Below are positions 1 through 13,244 of a stretch of 64,000 nucleotides of DNA, piece after piece. The notes below the pieces were generated by a model. The model saw only the letters and a program-made list of their open reading frames with translations. It did not search any database and was not told the DNA's origin. Each line of letters begins with the position of its first letter. Position 1 is the stretch's first letter. Position numbers and translations under genes: made by a program. This stretch comes from Rubrivivax sp. Its GTDB lineage: Bacteria > Pseudomonadota > Gammaproteobacteria > Burkholderiales > Burkholderiaceae_C. The DNA lies in contig JAJTDE010000007.1 in assembly GCA_021298085.1 (NCBI GenBank), positions 21,931 to 85,930 of the forward strand, read 5' to 3'.

Positions 1-1
1 C

Positions 2-220
2 GCCTATGAGCGCCTGCTGCTGGACGCCATCGCCGGCCGACTGAACCTCTTTGTGCGCAGCGATGAGCAGGAACAAGCCTGGCGCTGGGTACAACCCATC
101 CTGCAGGCCTGGGAGGCCGACCCGAACGGCCCGCGCACCTACGCGGCCGGCAGCTGGGGTCCACCCGCGTCGAGCGCCATGGTGGCGCGTGACGGCTGCA
201 CCTGGGACGAAGAGCAGTGA
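2..220 (+). CDS. zwf: Glucose-6-phosphate 1-dehydrogenase, C-terminal end only
   Basis: This is the last 72 codons of a gene that enters from the left edge. The frame begins at base 2 and ends in TGA. The peptide carries typical G6PD C-terminal elements: an 'AYERLLLDAI' helix, then 'LFVRSDE', a 'W.W..PIL.AW' segment and a closing 'Y.AGSWGP' stretch. The enzyme oxidises glucose-6-phosphate to 6-phosphogluconolactone with NADP, feeding the Entner-Doudoroff and pentose phosphate routes in the cytoplasm. The next gene is a HexR-type regulator, and zwf is a standard HexR target in proteobacteria, which supports the call. The N-terminal NADP domain lies outside the window. Confidence 0.88.
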   Translation, partial: AYERLLLDAIAGRLNLFVRSDEQEQAWRWVQPILQAWEADPNGPRTYAAGSWGPPASSAMVARDGCTWDEEQ

Positions 221-267
221 CCACACGGGCGAGCCAGCTGCCAGCGGGCGCCAACCCGGAGCCGGTG

Positions 268-1140
268 ATGCTGGACCGCATCCGCGCCGCGCTGCCCGCG
301 CTGCCACCGGCCGAGCAGCGGGTGGCCCACATCCTGCTGCAGGACCCGCGCGGGTTTGCCCAGCAGCCGGTGACCGAACTGGCCGATCGAGCCGGCGTCA
401 GCAAGCCCACCGTGGTGCGCTTCTGCCGCAGCGTCGGCTATGACGGGCTGGCCGATTTCAAGCTCAAGCTGGCCGGCAGCGTCAACGAAGGTGTGCCGTT
501 TGTGCACCGCTCGGTTGATGTCGACGACAAGGCCGATGAGCTGGTGGTCAAGCTGATCGACAACGCGGTCAGCGCGCTGCTGAAGTACCGCAACGCGGCC
601 ACCGGCCTGTCGGTCGAACGCGCCGTCAGCGCGCTGGCGCAGGCCTGCGAGCGCGGCCAGCGCATCGACTTCTACGGCGTGGGTAACTCCGGCATCGTGG
701 CGCTGGACGCCCAGCACAAGTTCTTCAGGCTGGGGGTGAGCGCGCACGCCGTGAGCGACGGCCATGTGCAGGTGATGAGTGCCACGATGCTCAGGCCAGG
801 CGACTGCGCCGTGATCATCAGCAATTCAGGCCGCAGCAAGGACCTGGTCGACGTCGCCGAGATTGCGCAGCGCAAGGGGGCCACGGTCATCGTCATCACC
901 GCCAGTGGCTCGCCACTGGCGCACCTCGCGCAACAGCCCGGCCATGTCCTGCTGGCGGCAGACCACCCTGAGGACTGGGACCGCTACAGCCCCATGGTGA
1001 GCCGCCTGCTGCACCTGATGATCGTCGACATCCTGACCACCGGTGTCGCGCTGCGCCTGGGCAGCGGCACGCTGCAGCCGCTGTTGCAGGACATCAAGCG
1101 CACGCTGCGTGCACGGCGGTATATGCCCAGCGCCTCGTAA
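268..1140 (+). CDS. hexR: RpiR/HexR-family transcriptional regulator
   Basis: The protein has an N-terminal RpiR helix-turn-helix (about residues 1-75, including 'AGVSKPTVVRFCRSVGYDG') and a C-terminal SIS sugar-phosphate-binding domain (about 110-240, with 'FYGVGNSGIVALDAQHKFF' and 'ISNSGRSKDLVDVA'). HexR proteins bind 2-keto-3-deoxy-6-phosphogluconate and repress zwf, edd/eda and gap-type genes. I chose ATG 268 because it matches the usual HexR N-terminus (MLDRIR...) and has GGAG about 6 bases upstream. A longer in-frame GTG at 217 overlaps the zwf stop codon and is the alternative. The gene lies directly after zwf on the same strand, so the two are probably co-transcribed. A gapA gene also occurs at the far end of this window and could be a target, but I saw no operator there. 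Confidence 0.85.
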   Translation: MLDRIRAALPALPPAEQRVAHILLQDPRGFAQQPVTELADRAGVSKPTVVRFCRSVGYDGLADFKLKLAGSVNEGVPFVHRSVDVDDKADELVVKLIDNAVSALLKYRNAATGLSVERAVSALAQACERGQRIDFYGVGNSGIVALDAQHKFFRLGVSAHAVSDGHVQVMSATMLRPGDCAVIISNSGRSKDLVDVAEIAQRKGATVIVITASGSPLAHLAQQPGHVLLAADHPEDWDRYSPMVSRLLHLMIVDILTTGVALRLGSGTLQPLLQDIKRTLRARRYMPSAS

Positions 1141-1178
1141 GAGGTCGCCCAGACGGCCGCACTCAGCTGCTCAGTCGC

Positions 1179-1502
1179 TCAAGCCCTGGCTGGCCAACCC
1201 AGCAGTTCGGCCACACCATACAGCGCCGCGAGCTGCTTCAGACGGTCCGGTGCGCCGTTCACTGAGAGCGTTAGGCCAAGAGCCTGCGCCTGACGCTGGG
1301 CGTCCAGCAACAGGGCGAGAGCCGAACTGTCAACATCCTGCAGCGCCGAGGCGTCCAGCGTGACGCGGCTGCCTGAGGCCCGGCCGGCCAGGCTGGCCAT
1401 CACCGCGCGGTGCGCGGCGGCGGTGCTGCCCATGGTCAACGCCGTGGGCAGGGTGATCGGCGCAGCGTCTGGCGCCGCCCGGCGGTCAGCGGCTGCTGTC
1501 AC
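1179..1502 (-). CDS. mlaB: STAS-domain protein MlaB-like (Mla lipid transport)
   Basis: A 107-residue STAS-domain protein, with the conserved core 'VTLDASALQDVDSSALALLLDA' in its middle, where STAS proteins have the D-S-S loop. In the Mla phospholipid transporter MlaB binds the cytoplasmic ATPase MlaF and stabilises the complex. The GTG start at 1502 overlaps the mlaC stop codon as GTGA, a translational-coupling arrangement. The frame stays open further upstream, but that would run deep inside mlaC. It is the last gene of the mlaF-E-D-A-C-B operon and ends 38 bases before the convergent hexR. The short length and lack of other domains fit MlaB rather than an anti-sigma antagonist. Confidence 0.82.
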   Translation of the reverse strand: MTAAADRRAAPDAAPITLPTALTMGSTAAAHRAVMASLAGRASGSRVTLDASALQDVDSSALALLLDAQRQAQALGLTLSVNGAPDRLKQLAALYGVAELLGWPARA

Positions 1503-2143
1503 TTGCCCGCGGCCGCTTTCCGGTTCAGATCGACCAAGTTCGCGATCAGGGCGTCGATACCCTGGTTGCTGGCGATGGGCGAGAACTGCGACTTGAAGCT
1601 GGTGTCGGCCAACCACACACCCAGTACGTTCACGTCATAGATCTTCCAGCCGGTGGCCGACTTCTCCAGGCGGTAGTCGATCTGGATCGGGTCACCCTTG
1701 CCCTTGATCTCGGTGCGCACCACCACTTCGGCGTCATCGGCGCCGGCCCTGAAGGGGCGCATCTGCACCGTGTGCTCCTTCACCTGCGTCAGCGCACCCG
1801 CATAGGTGCGCACCAGCAGCTGCTTGAACTCGTCCTGCAGCTTCTGCTTCTGGGCATCGGTGGCAGTACGCCAGGGGCGGCCGACGGCAATGGCGGTCAT
1901 GCGCGGGAAATTGACGTAGGGCATCACCTTGGCGTCCACCAGCGAGATGATCTTGCCGATGTTGCCCGCCTGGATGTCCTTGTCGGACTTCACCGTGTCG
2001 ATCACCTCGGTGGACAGCTGGCGGATCAGCGCATCGGGGCCAGCCGCCTGTGCCAGGGCCGATGGGCTGGCCGCAGCCAGAGCGCCTGCGGTGAACACCG
2101 TGGTCAACAGGGCCTTCAATCGCTTGAACATGCAGTCCTTCAC
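1499..2143 (-). CDS. mlaC: Periplasmic phospholipid-binding protein MlaC
   Basis: About 210 residues with a cleavable signal peptide (hydrophobic run ending 'SPSALAQA') and the MlaC/Ttg2D fold. Family-typical stretches include 'KVMPYVNFPRMTAIAVGRPW' near residues 70-90 and 'DYRLEKSATGWKIYDV' near 160-175. MlaC shuttles phospholipid through the periplasm between the outer-membrane MlaA complex and the inner-membrane MlaFEDB transporter. Two starts are possible: ATG 2143, or ATG 2131 (MFKRLK...), which gives a more compact signal peptide. The gene lies 81 bases after mlaA and overlaps mlaB by 4 bases. The residue pattern is ordinary for Burkholderiales. Confidence 0.9.
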   Translation of the reverse strand: MKDCMFKRLKALLTTVFTAGALAAASPSALAQAAGPDALIRQLSTEVIDTVKSDKDIQAGNIGKIISLVDAKVMPYVNFPRMTAIAVGRPWRTATDAQKQKLQDEFKQLLVRTYAGALTQVKEHTVQMRPFRAGADDAEVVVRTEIKGKGDPIQIDYRLEKSATGWKIYDVNVLGVWLADTSFKSQFSPIASNQGIDALIANLVDLNRKAAAGK

Positions 2144-2224
2144 TTCCTTGTGGGTAGGGGCAACACCTTAACGCGCGGTGGCCGGTTTTGGTTCACGCCA
2201 GCGAACGCGCGGCCGTCGTTAGCG

Positions 2225-3076
2225 TCAGCGCGAGGCCTTGCGCTGCGGGGCCTCCGTGGCGGCAGCGTCCTCGGCGTCCTCCGGTTCGGGCGGCGGGTTG
2301 CCGTCGTACACCAGATTGCGGCGCCGGGCCAGGTAGGAATCGCGAACAAAGCTGTAGCGGTCCAGGGCCACCTGACCGAGCACCGTGCTGGCGTTCAGCA
2401 GGCCAGCCCTCGCATGGACCAGCTCCAGCGTGGTCAGGCTGTAGCGGTTGGCACCTTCTGCCGCCAGTGTCGACAGGCTGACCGAACGGTCCAGCGGCAA
2501 GGCCAGGCCATCGCGCAGGCTGCTGGGCCCCAGCAAGGGCAGCACCACATAGGGCCCGCTGCCAAAACCCCAGACACCCAGAGTCTGGCCAAAATCCTCG
2601 GGCTGGCGCTCCAGGCCCATCTCGCTGGCCACATCCAGCGCCCCGACCAGGCCAAAGACACTGTTGACACCCACCCGCATGCCGGTGTCCAGCGCCAGAC
2701 GAGGCTTGCCCTGCAGCAGCAGGTTCAAGGCCGACCAGGCGTCGCCCACATTGGCCAGCACGTTGTCCACCGTCTGCGTGATGGCCACGGGCACATAGCG
2801 CTTGTAGGCCTTGGCCACCGGGATCAGGATGGAGCGGTCGAGCACGTCGTTGAAATCAAAGATCGCGCGGTTGAAGCGCTCCCAGGGGTCCACCGCCGAC
2901 GCAGCGGGCTTGGGCATGTCGGCGGCCGCCTCCGACAGGGGCGAGCGCAGCATGGCGCAGCCGCTGCTGAGGAACAGCATCAGCAAGCTGATGAACCACA
3001 CGCGCACCCGGCTGCCACTGTCAGGGCCGGCGGAAAGTGCCTGCGTGTCGTGTGGTCGGTTCACGTTCACGTTCAC
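2225..3076 (-). CDS. mlaA: Outer-membrane lipoprotein MlaA (VacJ)
   Basis: A 283-residue MlaA/VacJ lipoprotein. A hydrophobic segment ends in the lipobox L-S-S-G-C at about residues 36-40, preceded by a longer-than-usual N-terminus. The MlaA core follows: 'DPWERFNRAIFDFND', 'YVPVAITQTVDNVLANVGD', 'NSVFGLVGALDVAS' and 'GQTLGVWGFGSGPYVVLPLLGPSSLRDG'. MlaA sits in the outer membrane with porins and removes mislocalised phospholipids from the outer leaflet, handing them to MlaC. Its start overlaps the mlaD stop (ATGA, 3073-3076). The C-terminus is acidic and alanine-rich and probably disordered. In Escherichia coli mlaA lies apart from the other mla genes; here it sits inside the operon, as is usual in Burkholderiales. 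Confidence 0.92.
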   Translation of the reverse strand: MNVNVNRPHDTQALSAGPDSGSRVRVWFISLLMLFLSSGCAMLRSPLSEAAADMPKPAASAVDPWERFNRAIFDFNDVLDRSILIPVAKAYKRYVPVAITQTVDNVLANVGDAWSALNLLLQGKPRLALDTGMRVGVNSVFGLVGALDVASEMGLERQPEDFGQTLGVWGFGSGPYVVLPLLGPSSLRDGLALPLDRSVSLSTLAAEGANRYSLTTLELVHARAGLLNASTVLGQVALDRYSFVRDSYLARRRNLVYDGNPPPEPEDAEDAAATEAPQRKASR

Positions 3077-3555
3077 TTCTTGCCCCCCGCATCGCCGGCC
3101 GCTTCCCCGGCCTTGCCGGTGACGAGCTGGCCGATCAGGTTCTCAAGCACCACCGCCGATTGCGTCATGCTGAAGCGGCCGCCAGCGGCCAGGTTCTCGT
3201 CGGCCGAACCCGGCTCGATGCCGATGTACTGGTCACCCAGCAGGCCCGCCGTCAGGATCTTGGCCGAGGAGTCCTTGGGAAACTGCACGGTGCCGTCGAT
3301 CTCCATCGTGACCACCCCTTGGAAGGTCTGCGTATCCAGCGAAATGGACTTCACGCGGCCGACCGTCACCCCGGCGCTGCGCACGGCAGAGCGCGGCTTG
3401 AGGCCACCGATGTTGTCGAACTTGGCGGTCACGGTGTAGCCCTGCTGGGCGCCGACGGTGGTCAGGTTGGCGGCCTTGAGCGCCAGAAAGACCACACCGC
3501 CCAGGCCAAGCAGCACAAACAGGCCCACCAGTGTCTCGATGCCACGTTTGTTCAT
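3073..3555 (-). CDS. mlaD: MCE-domain phospholipid transporter subunit MlaD
   Basis: A 160-residue protein with a single N-terminal membrane anchor (about residues 9-28, 'LVGLFVLLGLGGVVFLALKA') followed by one MCE domain (about 38-118, including 'AKFDNIGGLKPRSAVRSAGVTVGRV' and 'LTAGLLGDQYIGI'). MlaD forms a hexameric ring on the periplasmic side of the MlaE permease and passes phospholipid to or from MlaC. The C-terminus is glycine- and alanine-rich and likely flexible. The length matches single-MCE MlaD proteins. It lies between mlaE (46-base gap) and mlaA (4-base overlap). Confidence 0.92.
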   Translation of the reverse strand: MNKRGIETLVGLFVLLGLGGVVFLALKAANLTTVGAQQGYTVTAKFDNIGGLKPRSAVRSAGVTVGRVKSISLDTQTFQGVVTMEIDGTVQFPKDSSAKILTAGLLGDQYIGIEPGSADENLAAGGRFSMTQSAVVLENLIGQLVTGKAGEAAGDAGGKK

Positions 3556-3601
3556 GAGGGGTCCTTGGGAATCTCGGGGTTTCTGCCGCGCATCAGGGGC
3601 G

Positions 3602-4384
3602 TCACGGCGTGGAGAACATCAGGGCGGTGAGGACAAAGTCCACCGCCAGCACCGCCAATGAGGAAATGACGACGGTTCGGGTGGTCGCATAGGCCACGCC
3701 TTCCGGGGTCGCATCGGTTTCATGGCCCTGGTACAGCGCCACCATCGTCACGATGATGCCAAAAGCAAAGCTCTTGACCATGCCGTTGCCCACATCGCGC
3801 CAGACGTCCACGCGCGATTGCTGGATGCTCCAGAAGTTTCCGGAATCCACGCCGATCAGCAGCACCGCCACCACATAGGCGCCCAGGATGCCGACGGCCG
3901 AGAACAACGCGGCCAGCAGCGGCATCGACACCACACCCGCGATGAAGCGCGGCGCGAGGATGCGGCTCTTGGTGTCCACCGCCATCATCTCCATGGCCGC
4001 CAGCTGCTCACCCGCCTTCATCAGCCCGATCTCGGCCGTCAGCGAGGTGCCGGCGCGGCCAGCGAACAACAGGGCCGTGACCACCGGGCCCAGTTCGCGC
4101 ACCAGCGACAGGTTGACGATCAGGCCGAGCGACTCGGTGGCGCCGTAGGTCACCAGCGCGTAATACATCTGAAGCGCGAGCACAAAGCCGACCGCCGTTC
4201 CCGATGCCAGGATGATCAGCAGCGACAGGTTGCCCACCGCGTGGATCTGCTGCACGACCAGGCCAAAGCGCCGCAGCGAGGCCGGCACCGCGGCCATCAC
4301 GCTGCCGGCAAAGAAGGCTGCGTGGCCAATGCGGCGCAGCCATTCGAGGGCCGCGGCACCGAGCCGGTTGACAAAGGCCATCAT
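3602..4384 (-). CDS. mlaE: Lipid ABC transporter permease MlaE
   Basis: A 260-residue integral membrane protein of the MlaE permease family with several hydrophobic helices. Characteristic segments are 'GTAVGFVLALQMYYAL', 'RELGPVVTALLFAGRAGTSLTAEIGLMKAGEQLAAMEMMAVD' (given here only as a landmark around residues 95-135) and a final 'LAVLAVDFVLTALMF' helix. Two copies of MlaE form the membrane channel that couples MlaF ATP hydrolysis to phospholipid movement. The start codon overlaps the mlaF stop by 4 bases (4381-4384). Length and motif order are standard. Confidence 0.93.
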   Translation of the reverse strand: MMAFVNRLGAAALEWLRRIGHAAFFAGSVMAAVPASLRRFGLVVQQIHAVGNLSLLIILASGTAVGFVLALQMYYALVTYGATESLGLIVNLSLVRELGPVVTALLFAGRAGTSLTAEIGLMKAGEQLAAMEMMAVDTKSRILAPRFIAGVVSMPLLAALFSAVGILGAYVVAVLLIGVDSGNFWSIQQSRVDVWRDVGNGMVKSFAFGIIVTMVALYQGHETDATPEGVAYATTRTVVISSLAVLAVDFVLTALMFSTP

Positions 4385-5217
4385 GGCCTGCGCTCCTCGG
4401 AAGCTGCAGGCCCTGGGAGGCCGAAGTCCTGCGCAAGCGAGGCGGCCGGGTAGTGGAACTTGACCGGGCCGTCAGGCTCACCGCGCACAAACTGGCGCAC
4501 CTCGGCGTCGCTGCTGCCCATCAGATCGGCCGGTGTGCCGTGCGCCACGATGCGCCCGCCGGTGGCCATCAGCACGACGTAGTCGCTGATCGACATGCAC
4601 TCGGGCACATCGTGCGACACCACCAGCGAGGTCGCGCCCGTGACGTCATTGAGCGTGCGGATGAGCTTGGCGGCCACCCCCATGGAGATCAGGTCCAGCC
4701 CGGCAAAGGGCTCGTCGTACATGATCAGCTGGGGGTCGAGCGCGATGGCCCTGGCCAGTGCAACCCGGCGCGCCATGCCGCCGGAAATCTCGCTGATGCG
4801 AAGGTGGGCCGCGCCCCTCAGACCCACTGCGTTGAGCTTCATCAGCACGATGTCGCGCACCAGCGCCTCGGGCAGGCCGGCATGTTCACGCAGCGGAAAC
4901 GCGACGTTCTCGAAGACGCTCAAGTCGGTGAACAGCGCACCAAACTGAAACAGCATGCCCATGCGGCGCCGCAGGCGAAACAGCTGTGCACGGTCACTGG
5001 CGTTGACCCGCTCGCCGTCGAAGCGCACCTCGCCCGCCGTGGCCGCGTGGCTGCCGCCGATCAGGCGCATCAAGGTGGTCTTTCCGCAGCCGGATCCGCC
5101 CAGGATGGCCGTTACCTTACCGCGCGGAAAGTTCAGCGAGATGTCCTTGAGGATCAGCCGCCGGCTGTCGTAGCCGAAGCTGACGCGATCCACTTCGATG
5201 AGGTGGTCCTGGCTCAA
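4381..5217 (-). CDS. mlaF: Lipid ABC transporter ATP-binding protein MlaF
   Basis: A 278-residue ABC ATPase. The Walker A motif 'GGSGCGKTT' is at about residues 40-48, the signature 'ISGGMARRVALARAIA' is near 145-160, the Walker B 'QLIMYDEPFAGLD' is near 165-177, and the switch histidine is in 'LVVSHDVPE'. It powers the MlaFEDB phospholipid transporter at the inner membrane. It is the first gene of the operon, so the promoter should lie in the 169 bases between 5218 and gltD. The only clear structure seen there is a small hairpin at 5241-5255 (GGGCA/TGCCC). The C-terminal extension of about 25 residues after the ABC fold is common in this family. Confidence 0.93.
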   Translation of the reverse strand: MSQDHLIEVDRVSFGYDSRRLILKDISLNFPRGKVTAILGGSGCGKTTLMRLIGGSHAATAGEVRFDGERVNASDRAQLFRLRRRMGMLFQFGALFTDLSVFENVAFPLREHAGLPEALVRDIVLMKLNAVGLRGAAHLRISEISGGMARRVALARAIALDPQLIMYDEPFAGLDLISMGVAAKLIRTLNDVTGATSLVVSHDVPECMSISDYVVLMATGGRIVAHGTPADLMGSSDAEVRQFVRGEPDGPVKFHYPAASLAQDFGLPGPAASEERRP

Positions 5218-5386
5218 ACCGAGTAGGCCGCCGGACCGAAGGGCAGAAAATGCCCGTACGCCCCTGTCGGCTATTTGTCACGAAAACCCGAAGTGTCGCA
5301 TAGGGTTGTCCTGGGGCCCTGTTGTGGGGATGACCGATCCGGTGGTGGCATCTGACGTCCCCACCCGCCCGTCAACCCACGCGCGT

Positions 5387-6865
5387 TCAGCGCGGCAGCG
5401 TCGTGGCGCCCATCAGGAAGCGGTCCACCTCGCGCGCGGCCTGCCGCCCTTCGCGGATGGCCCAGACCACCAGACTCTGGCCGCGGCGCATGTCGCCCGC
5501 CGCAAAGACCTTGGGCACGTTGGTCTGGTAGCCACCGCGGTCATCGGTGCCGGCGCGGGCATTGCCACGGCCGTCCTTGTCGACGCCAAAGGCTTCCAGC
5601 ACCGGCGCCACGGGGCTGACAAAGCCCATCGCCAGCAAGACGAGATCGGCCTTCCAGTCTTTCTCGGTGCCGGGCACCTCGACCATCTTGCCGCCCTGCC
5701 ACTCCACATGCACCGTCTTGAGGCCGGCCACCTTGCCCTTGTTCTTGCCGGTGCCCGGCAGGAAGGCCTTGGTGGCGATGGCAAAGGTGCGCTCGCAGCC
5801 TTCCTCGTGGCTGGAGCTGGTGCGCAGCTTGTAGGGCCAGTAGGGCCAGGTCATCGGCCGGTTCTCTTCCTCGGGCGGCATGGGCATCAGCTCGAACTGC
5901 GTGACGCTGGCGGCGCCATGCCGGTTGCTGGTGCCGACGCAGTCGGAGCCGGTGTCACCGCCGCCGATGACCACCACGTGCTTGCCCGTGGCCATGATCT
6001 GGCCCTTGACCTTGTCGCCCGCCACTACCTTGTTCTGCTGCGGCAGGAACTCCATGGCGAAGTGCACGCCGTCCAGCTCGCGCCCGGGAACGGGCAAGTC
6101 ACGGGAGTTCTCGGAACCGCCGCACAGCAGCACCGCGTCAAACTGCGCCTTCAGCTCGTCGGCCGAGATGACCTGCTGGGCATCGTTGGTGACCTTGCTG
6201 TCGGCCGGGAAGGCGCCCACCAGCACACCGGTCCTGAAGCTCACGCCTTCGGCCTGCATCTGCTCGATGCGGCGGTCGATGTGGGTCTTCTCCATCTTGA
6301 AGTCAGGGATGCCGTAGCGCAGCAGACCGCCGATGCGACTGTTCTTCTCGAACACGGTCACTGCGTGCCCCGCACGCGCCAGCTGCTGGGCCGCCGCCAG
6401 GCCGGCCGGCCCGGAGCCAACCACCGCCACGGTCTTGCCGCTCCGCGCCTTGGGTGGGCGCGGCTGCACCCAGCCTTCAGCCCAAGCGCGGTCAATGATG
6501 GCGTGCTCGATGCTCTTGATGCCCACCGGATCATCGTTGACGTTCAGCGTGCAGGCGGCCTCACAGGGCGCCGGGCACACCCGACCAGTGAACTCGGGGA
6601 AGTTGTTGGTCGAGTGCAGCACATCGATCGCCAGCTTCCAGTCGCCTCGGTAGACCAGGTCGTTGAAGTCGGGAATGATGTTGTTGACCGGGCAGCCGCT
6701 GTTGCAGAACGGGGTGCCGCAGTCCATGCAGCGCGCGCTCTGCTGCTGGCTCTGCTCGGCGCTCAGGCCGATGACAAACTCCTTGTAGGACTTGACGCGC
6801 GAATCGACGGCTTCATAGCCCTCTTCAAGACGCTCGAATTCCAGAAAACCGGTGACCTTGCCCAT
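5387..6865 (-). CDS. gltD: Glutamate synthase [NADPH] small subunit
   Basis: A 492-residue beta subunit of glutamate synthase. The N-terminal cysteine clusters that ligate 4Fe-4S centres are visible ('[17 protein letters not shown]' near residue 47 and '[21 protein letters not shown]' near 105). They are followed by the FAD-binding '[17 protein letters not shown]', the NADPH-binding '[13 protein letters not shown]', and a C-terminal '[18 protein letters not shown]'. It passes electrons from NADPH to GltB, which makes glutamate from glutamine and 2-oxoglutarate. The start ATG 6865 gives the standard N-terminus MGKVTGF; an open frame extends upstream but is unlike the family. The gene lies 50 bases downstream of gltB in the same operon. 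Confidence 0.94.
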   Translation of the reverse strand: MGKVTGFLEFERLEEGYEAVDSRVKSYKEFVIGLSAEQSQQQSARCMDCGTPFCNSGCPVNNIIPDFNDLVYRGDWKLAIDVLHSTNNFPEFTGRVCPAPCEAACTLNVNDDPVGIKSIEHAIIDRAWAEGWVQPRPPKARSGKTVAVVGSGPAGLAAAQQLARAGHAVTVFEKNSRIGGLLRYGIPDFKMEKTHIDRRIEQMQAEGVSFRTGVLVGAFPADSKVTNDAQQVISADELKAQFDAVLLCGGSENSRDLPVPGRELDGVHFAMEFLPQQNKVVAGDKVKGQIMATGKHVVVIGGGDTGSDCVGTSNRHGAASVTQFELMPMPPEEENRPMTWPYWPYKLRTSSSHEEGCERTFAIATKAFLPGTGKNKGKVAGLKTVHVEWQGGKMVEVPGTEKDWKADLVLLAMGFVSPVAPVLEAFGVDKDGRGNARAGTDDRGGYQTNVPKVFAAGDMRRGQSLVVWAIREGRQAAREVDRFLMGATTLPR

Positions 6866-6915
6866 GGTGTGTGTCGCAGCTAGATGTTGACGGTGTGCGG
6901 AGTTGGTGCAGCGGG

Positions 6916-11685
<4,770 letters not shown>

Positions 11686-12122
11686 CGCGGTTCGGTGATG
11701 GCGCGGGCCACGCTGCGCAGACGGCCGCAGGCGCCCAGATCTTAGGGTTGGCGAGCATAGTGGCGTCGCAGCCTCTTCATCAAGTCCTAATAAATAGGGT
11801 CAGAGCAGTTTATCGAGGCAACAACACCGGCGCCTCATTTAAAGAGGGACACATCATGGATCCGGGTTCTGCACCCCACTCAACGGGGACAGGCGCCCGG
11901 CCATCAGTGAAGTCCTTGAGTCCCCCGTCGCTCGCCAGTCGTCCACTCCGTCACGCCCCGGCACAGTGCATGCGCCGGCCGCGGCCCAACACCCTCAAGC
12001 AAGCCCCGGACCCGCCGACAACAGTTTGGGGAAAGTCGCGCTTCAGGCGGCGGTCATCGGACGTCCGTGTCGCCGTGCAGCCCGCGCTCAGCCCCGTTCA
12101 TCGTCGAGGACCCCAGAACGCC
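11686..12122. repeat. Gene-free stretch with REP/RAYT-like short motifs
   Basis: No convincing gene lies in these 437 bases between gltB and the pilin operon. Several short motifs resemble sequences that often border RAYT transposases in proteobacteria. One is an imperfect palindrome CCTA-ATAAA-TAGG followed by GGTCAGAGCAG (11786-11807). Others are 'aaagagggacacatc' (11841-11855) and 'acggggacaggcgcc' (about 11883-11897). A RAYT-like gene lies at the other end of the pilin operon (19429-20118). The stretch must also contain the pilin operon promoter, but I could not pick out a clear sigma-70 or sigma-54 site. The REP assignment rests on resemblance only. Confidence 0.4.
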
Positions 12123-12620
12123 ATGAAGCCCAGAACCCGCTTCCCTGAGTACGCCTGCACCCCCGCCAACCGCAGCACACGGGCACGCCACCTGCAGGGC
12201 TTGACCCTGATCGAGATCATGGTGGTGGTGGCGATCGTTGCCATCCTGAGCGGTATCGCATACCCGAACTACCGCGACTATGTGGTGCGTGGCCACCTGG
12301 CCGACGCATCCAACGGCTTGTCCACGATGCGTGCGCAAATGGAGCGCCACTTCCAGGACAACCGAAGCTACGCCACCGTCGGCAGCTTCACCACGCCCTG
12401 CGCGGGCGCTGCAGCAACCCGCACCTTTGGCAGTTTTGTCGTCACCTGCCAGGGCACACCCACCGCCACGGCCTTCACCTTGGCAGCGACAGGCAGTGGC
12501 CAAGTCAGCGGCTTCACGTTCACGATCAATGAAGCCGATGTGCGGGCGACCACGGCCGTGCCCAGCGGCTGGTCAACCTGCGCGACGAAGTGGATCACCC
12601 GCAAGGGCATGGCCTGCTGA
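12123..12620 (+). CDS. Type IV pilin-like protein, PilE-type
   Basis: A 165-residue type IV pilin or minor pilin. A prepilin leader of about 25 residues ends in glycine before 'LTLIEIMVVVAIVAIL', the conserved hydrophobic N-terminal helix with glutamate at position +5. The +1 residue is leucine rather than the usual phenylalanine. The sequence continues 'YPNYRDYVVRGHLADASNGLSTMRAQMERHFQDNRSY', the PilE pattern (quoted as a landmark near residues 47-80). The C-terminal region has a cysteine pair that can form the D-loop disulfide. Start ATG 12123 gives a normal leader; an in-frame ORF extends 375 bases upstream without family similarity. It is the first gene of a six-gene pilus assembly operon, so it is more likely a PilE minor pilin than the main PilA. 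Confidence 0.85.
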   Translation: MKPRTRFPEYACTPANRSTRARHLQGLTLIEIMVVVAIVAILSGIAYPNYRDYVVRGHLADASNGLSTMRAQMERHFQDNRSYATVGSFTTPCAGAAATRTFGSFVVTCQGTPTATAFTLAATGSGQVSGFTFTINEADVRATTAVPSGWSTCATKWITRKGMAC

Positions 12621-12653
12621 AGCGCACCCATCTTGGCAACCACGGAACCCGCC

Positions 12654-13244
12654 ATGCACGCGCCGAGGAACACCCGGGGCTTCTCGCTGGTGGAACTGAT
12701 GGTGGCAGTCGCCCTTCTGGCGATGCTGCTCGGGCTGGCTGCGCCCTCCTTTGCCACCTGGATTCAAAACGCCAAGACACGCACCGCCAGCGATGCCCTT
12801 CAGAACGGCCTGCGGCTGGCACAGGCTGAAGCGGTGCGCCGGCACCGCCAGATGGTTCTGTTCCGTACCTCGGATCCGGCATGCACCAACGCGACGGCAC
12901 CCTCCGCTTCCGGCAACTTCTGGGTTCTGCGCACGGTAGCCATGGTGGCCGGCGAACCGGTCACCACCGTTCAATGCGGACAACTGGCCGAGGCGTCCGA
13001 TGGCGTGTCGGTCACCGGGCCGACGGCGGTGTGCTTCAGTGGCATCGGACGCCTGGTGACCAATACCGACCCGGGCATTGGTGGCACCGGCTGCAGCCTG
13101 GCAGGTGGCACACAGACGTTTGACGTGAATAACCCGCGCGGTGACCGTCCCCTGAAGGTGATGGTGGCACTGGCAGGAAGCGTGCGCATGTGCGATCCGC
13201 AGCGTGTTCTCTCGAGTTCACAACCCGACGGATGCCCATCGTGA
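12654..13244 (+). CDS. fimT: Minor pilin FimT/GspH-like
   Basis: A 196-residue prepilin of the GspH/FimT family. The leader ends 'NTRG' before 'FSLVELMVAVALLAMLLGLAAPSFA', with glutamate at +5. The downstream pattern 'ALQNGLRLAQAEAVRRHRQMVLF' near residue 55 and a C-terminal cysteine-containing loop fit FimT/FimU. Such minor pilins prime pilus assembly with PilV, PilW, PilX and PilE. FimT homologues have also been reported to bind DNA in natural transformation, which I cannot test here. I chose ATG 12654 over the in-frame TTG at 12633 because the resulting leader is of normal length. It lies 33 bases after the pilE-like gene and overlaps pilV. Confidence 0.83.
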   Translation: MHAPRNTRGFSLVELMVAVALLAMLLGLAAPSFATWIQNAKTRTASDALQNGLRLAQAEAVRRHRQMVLFRTSDPACTNATAPSASGNFWVLRTVAMVAGEPVTTVQCGQLAEASDGVSVTGPTAVCFSGIGRLVTNTDPGIGGTGCSLAGGTQTFDVNNPRGDRPLKVMVALAGSVRMCDPQRVLSSSQPDGCPS

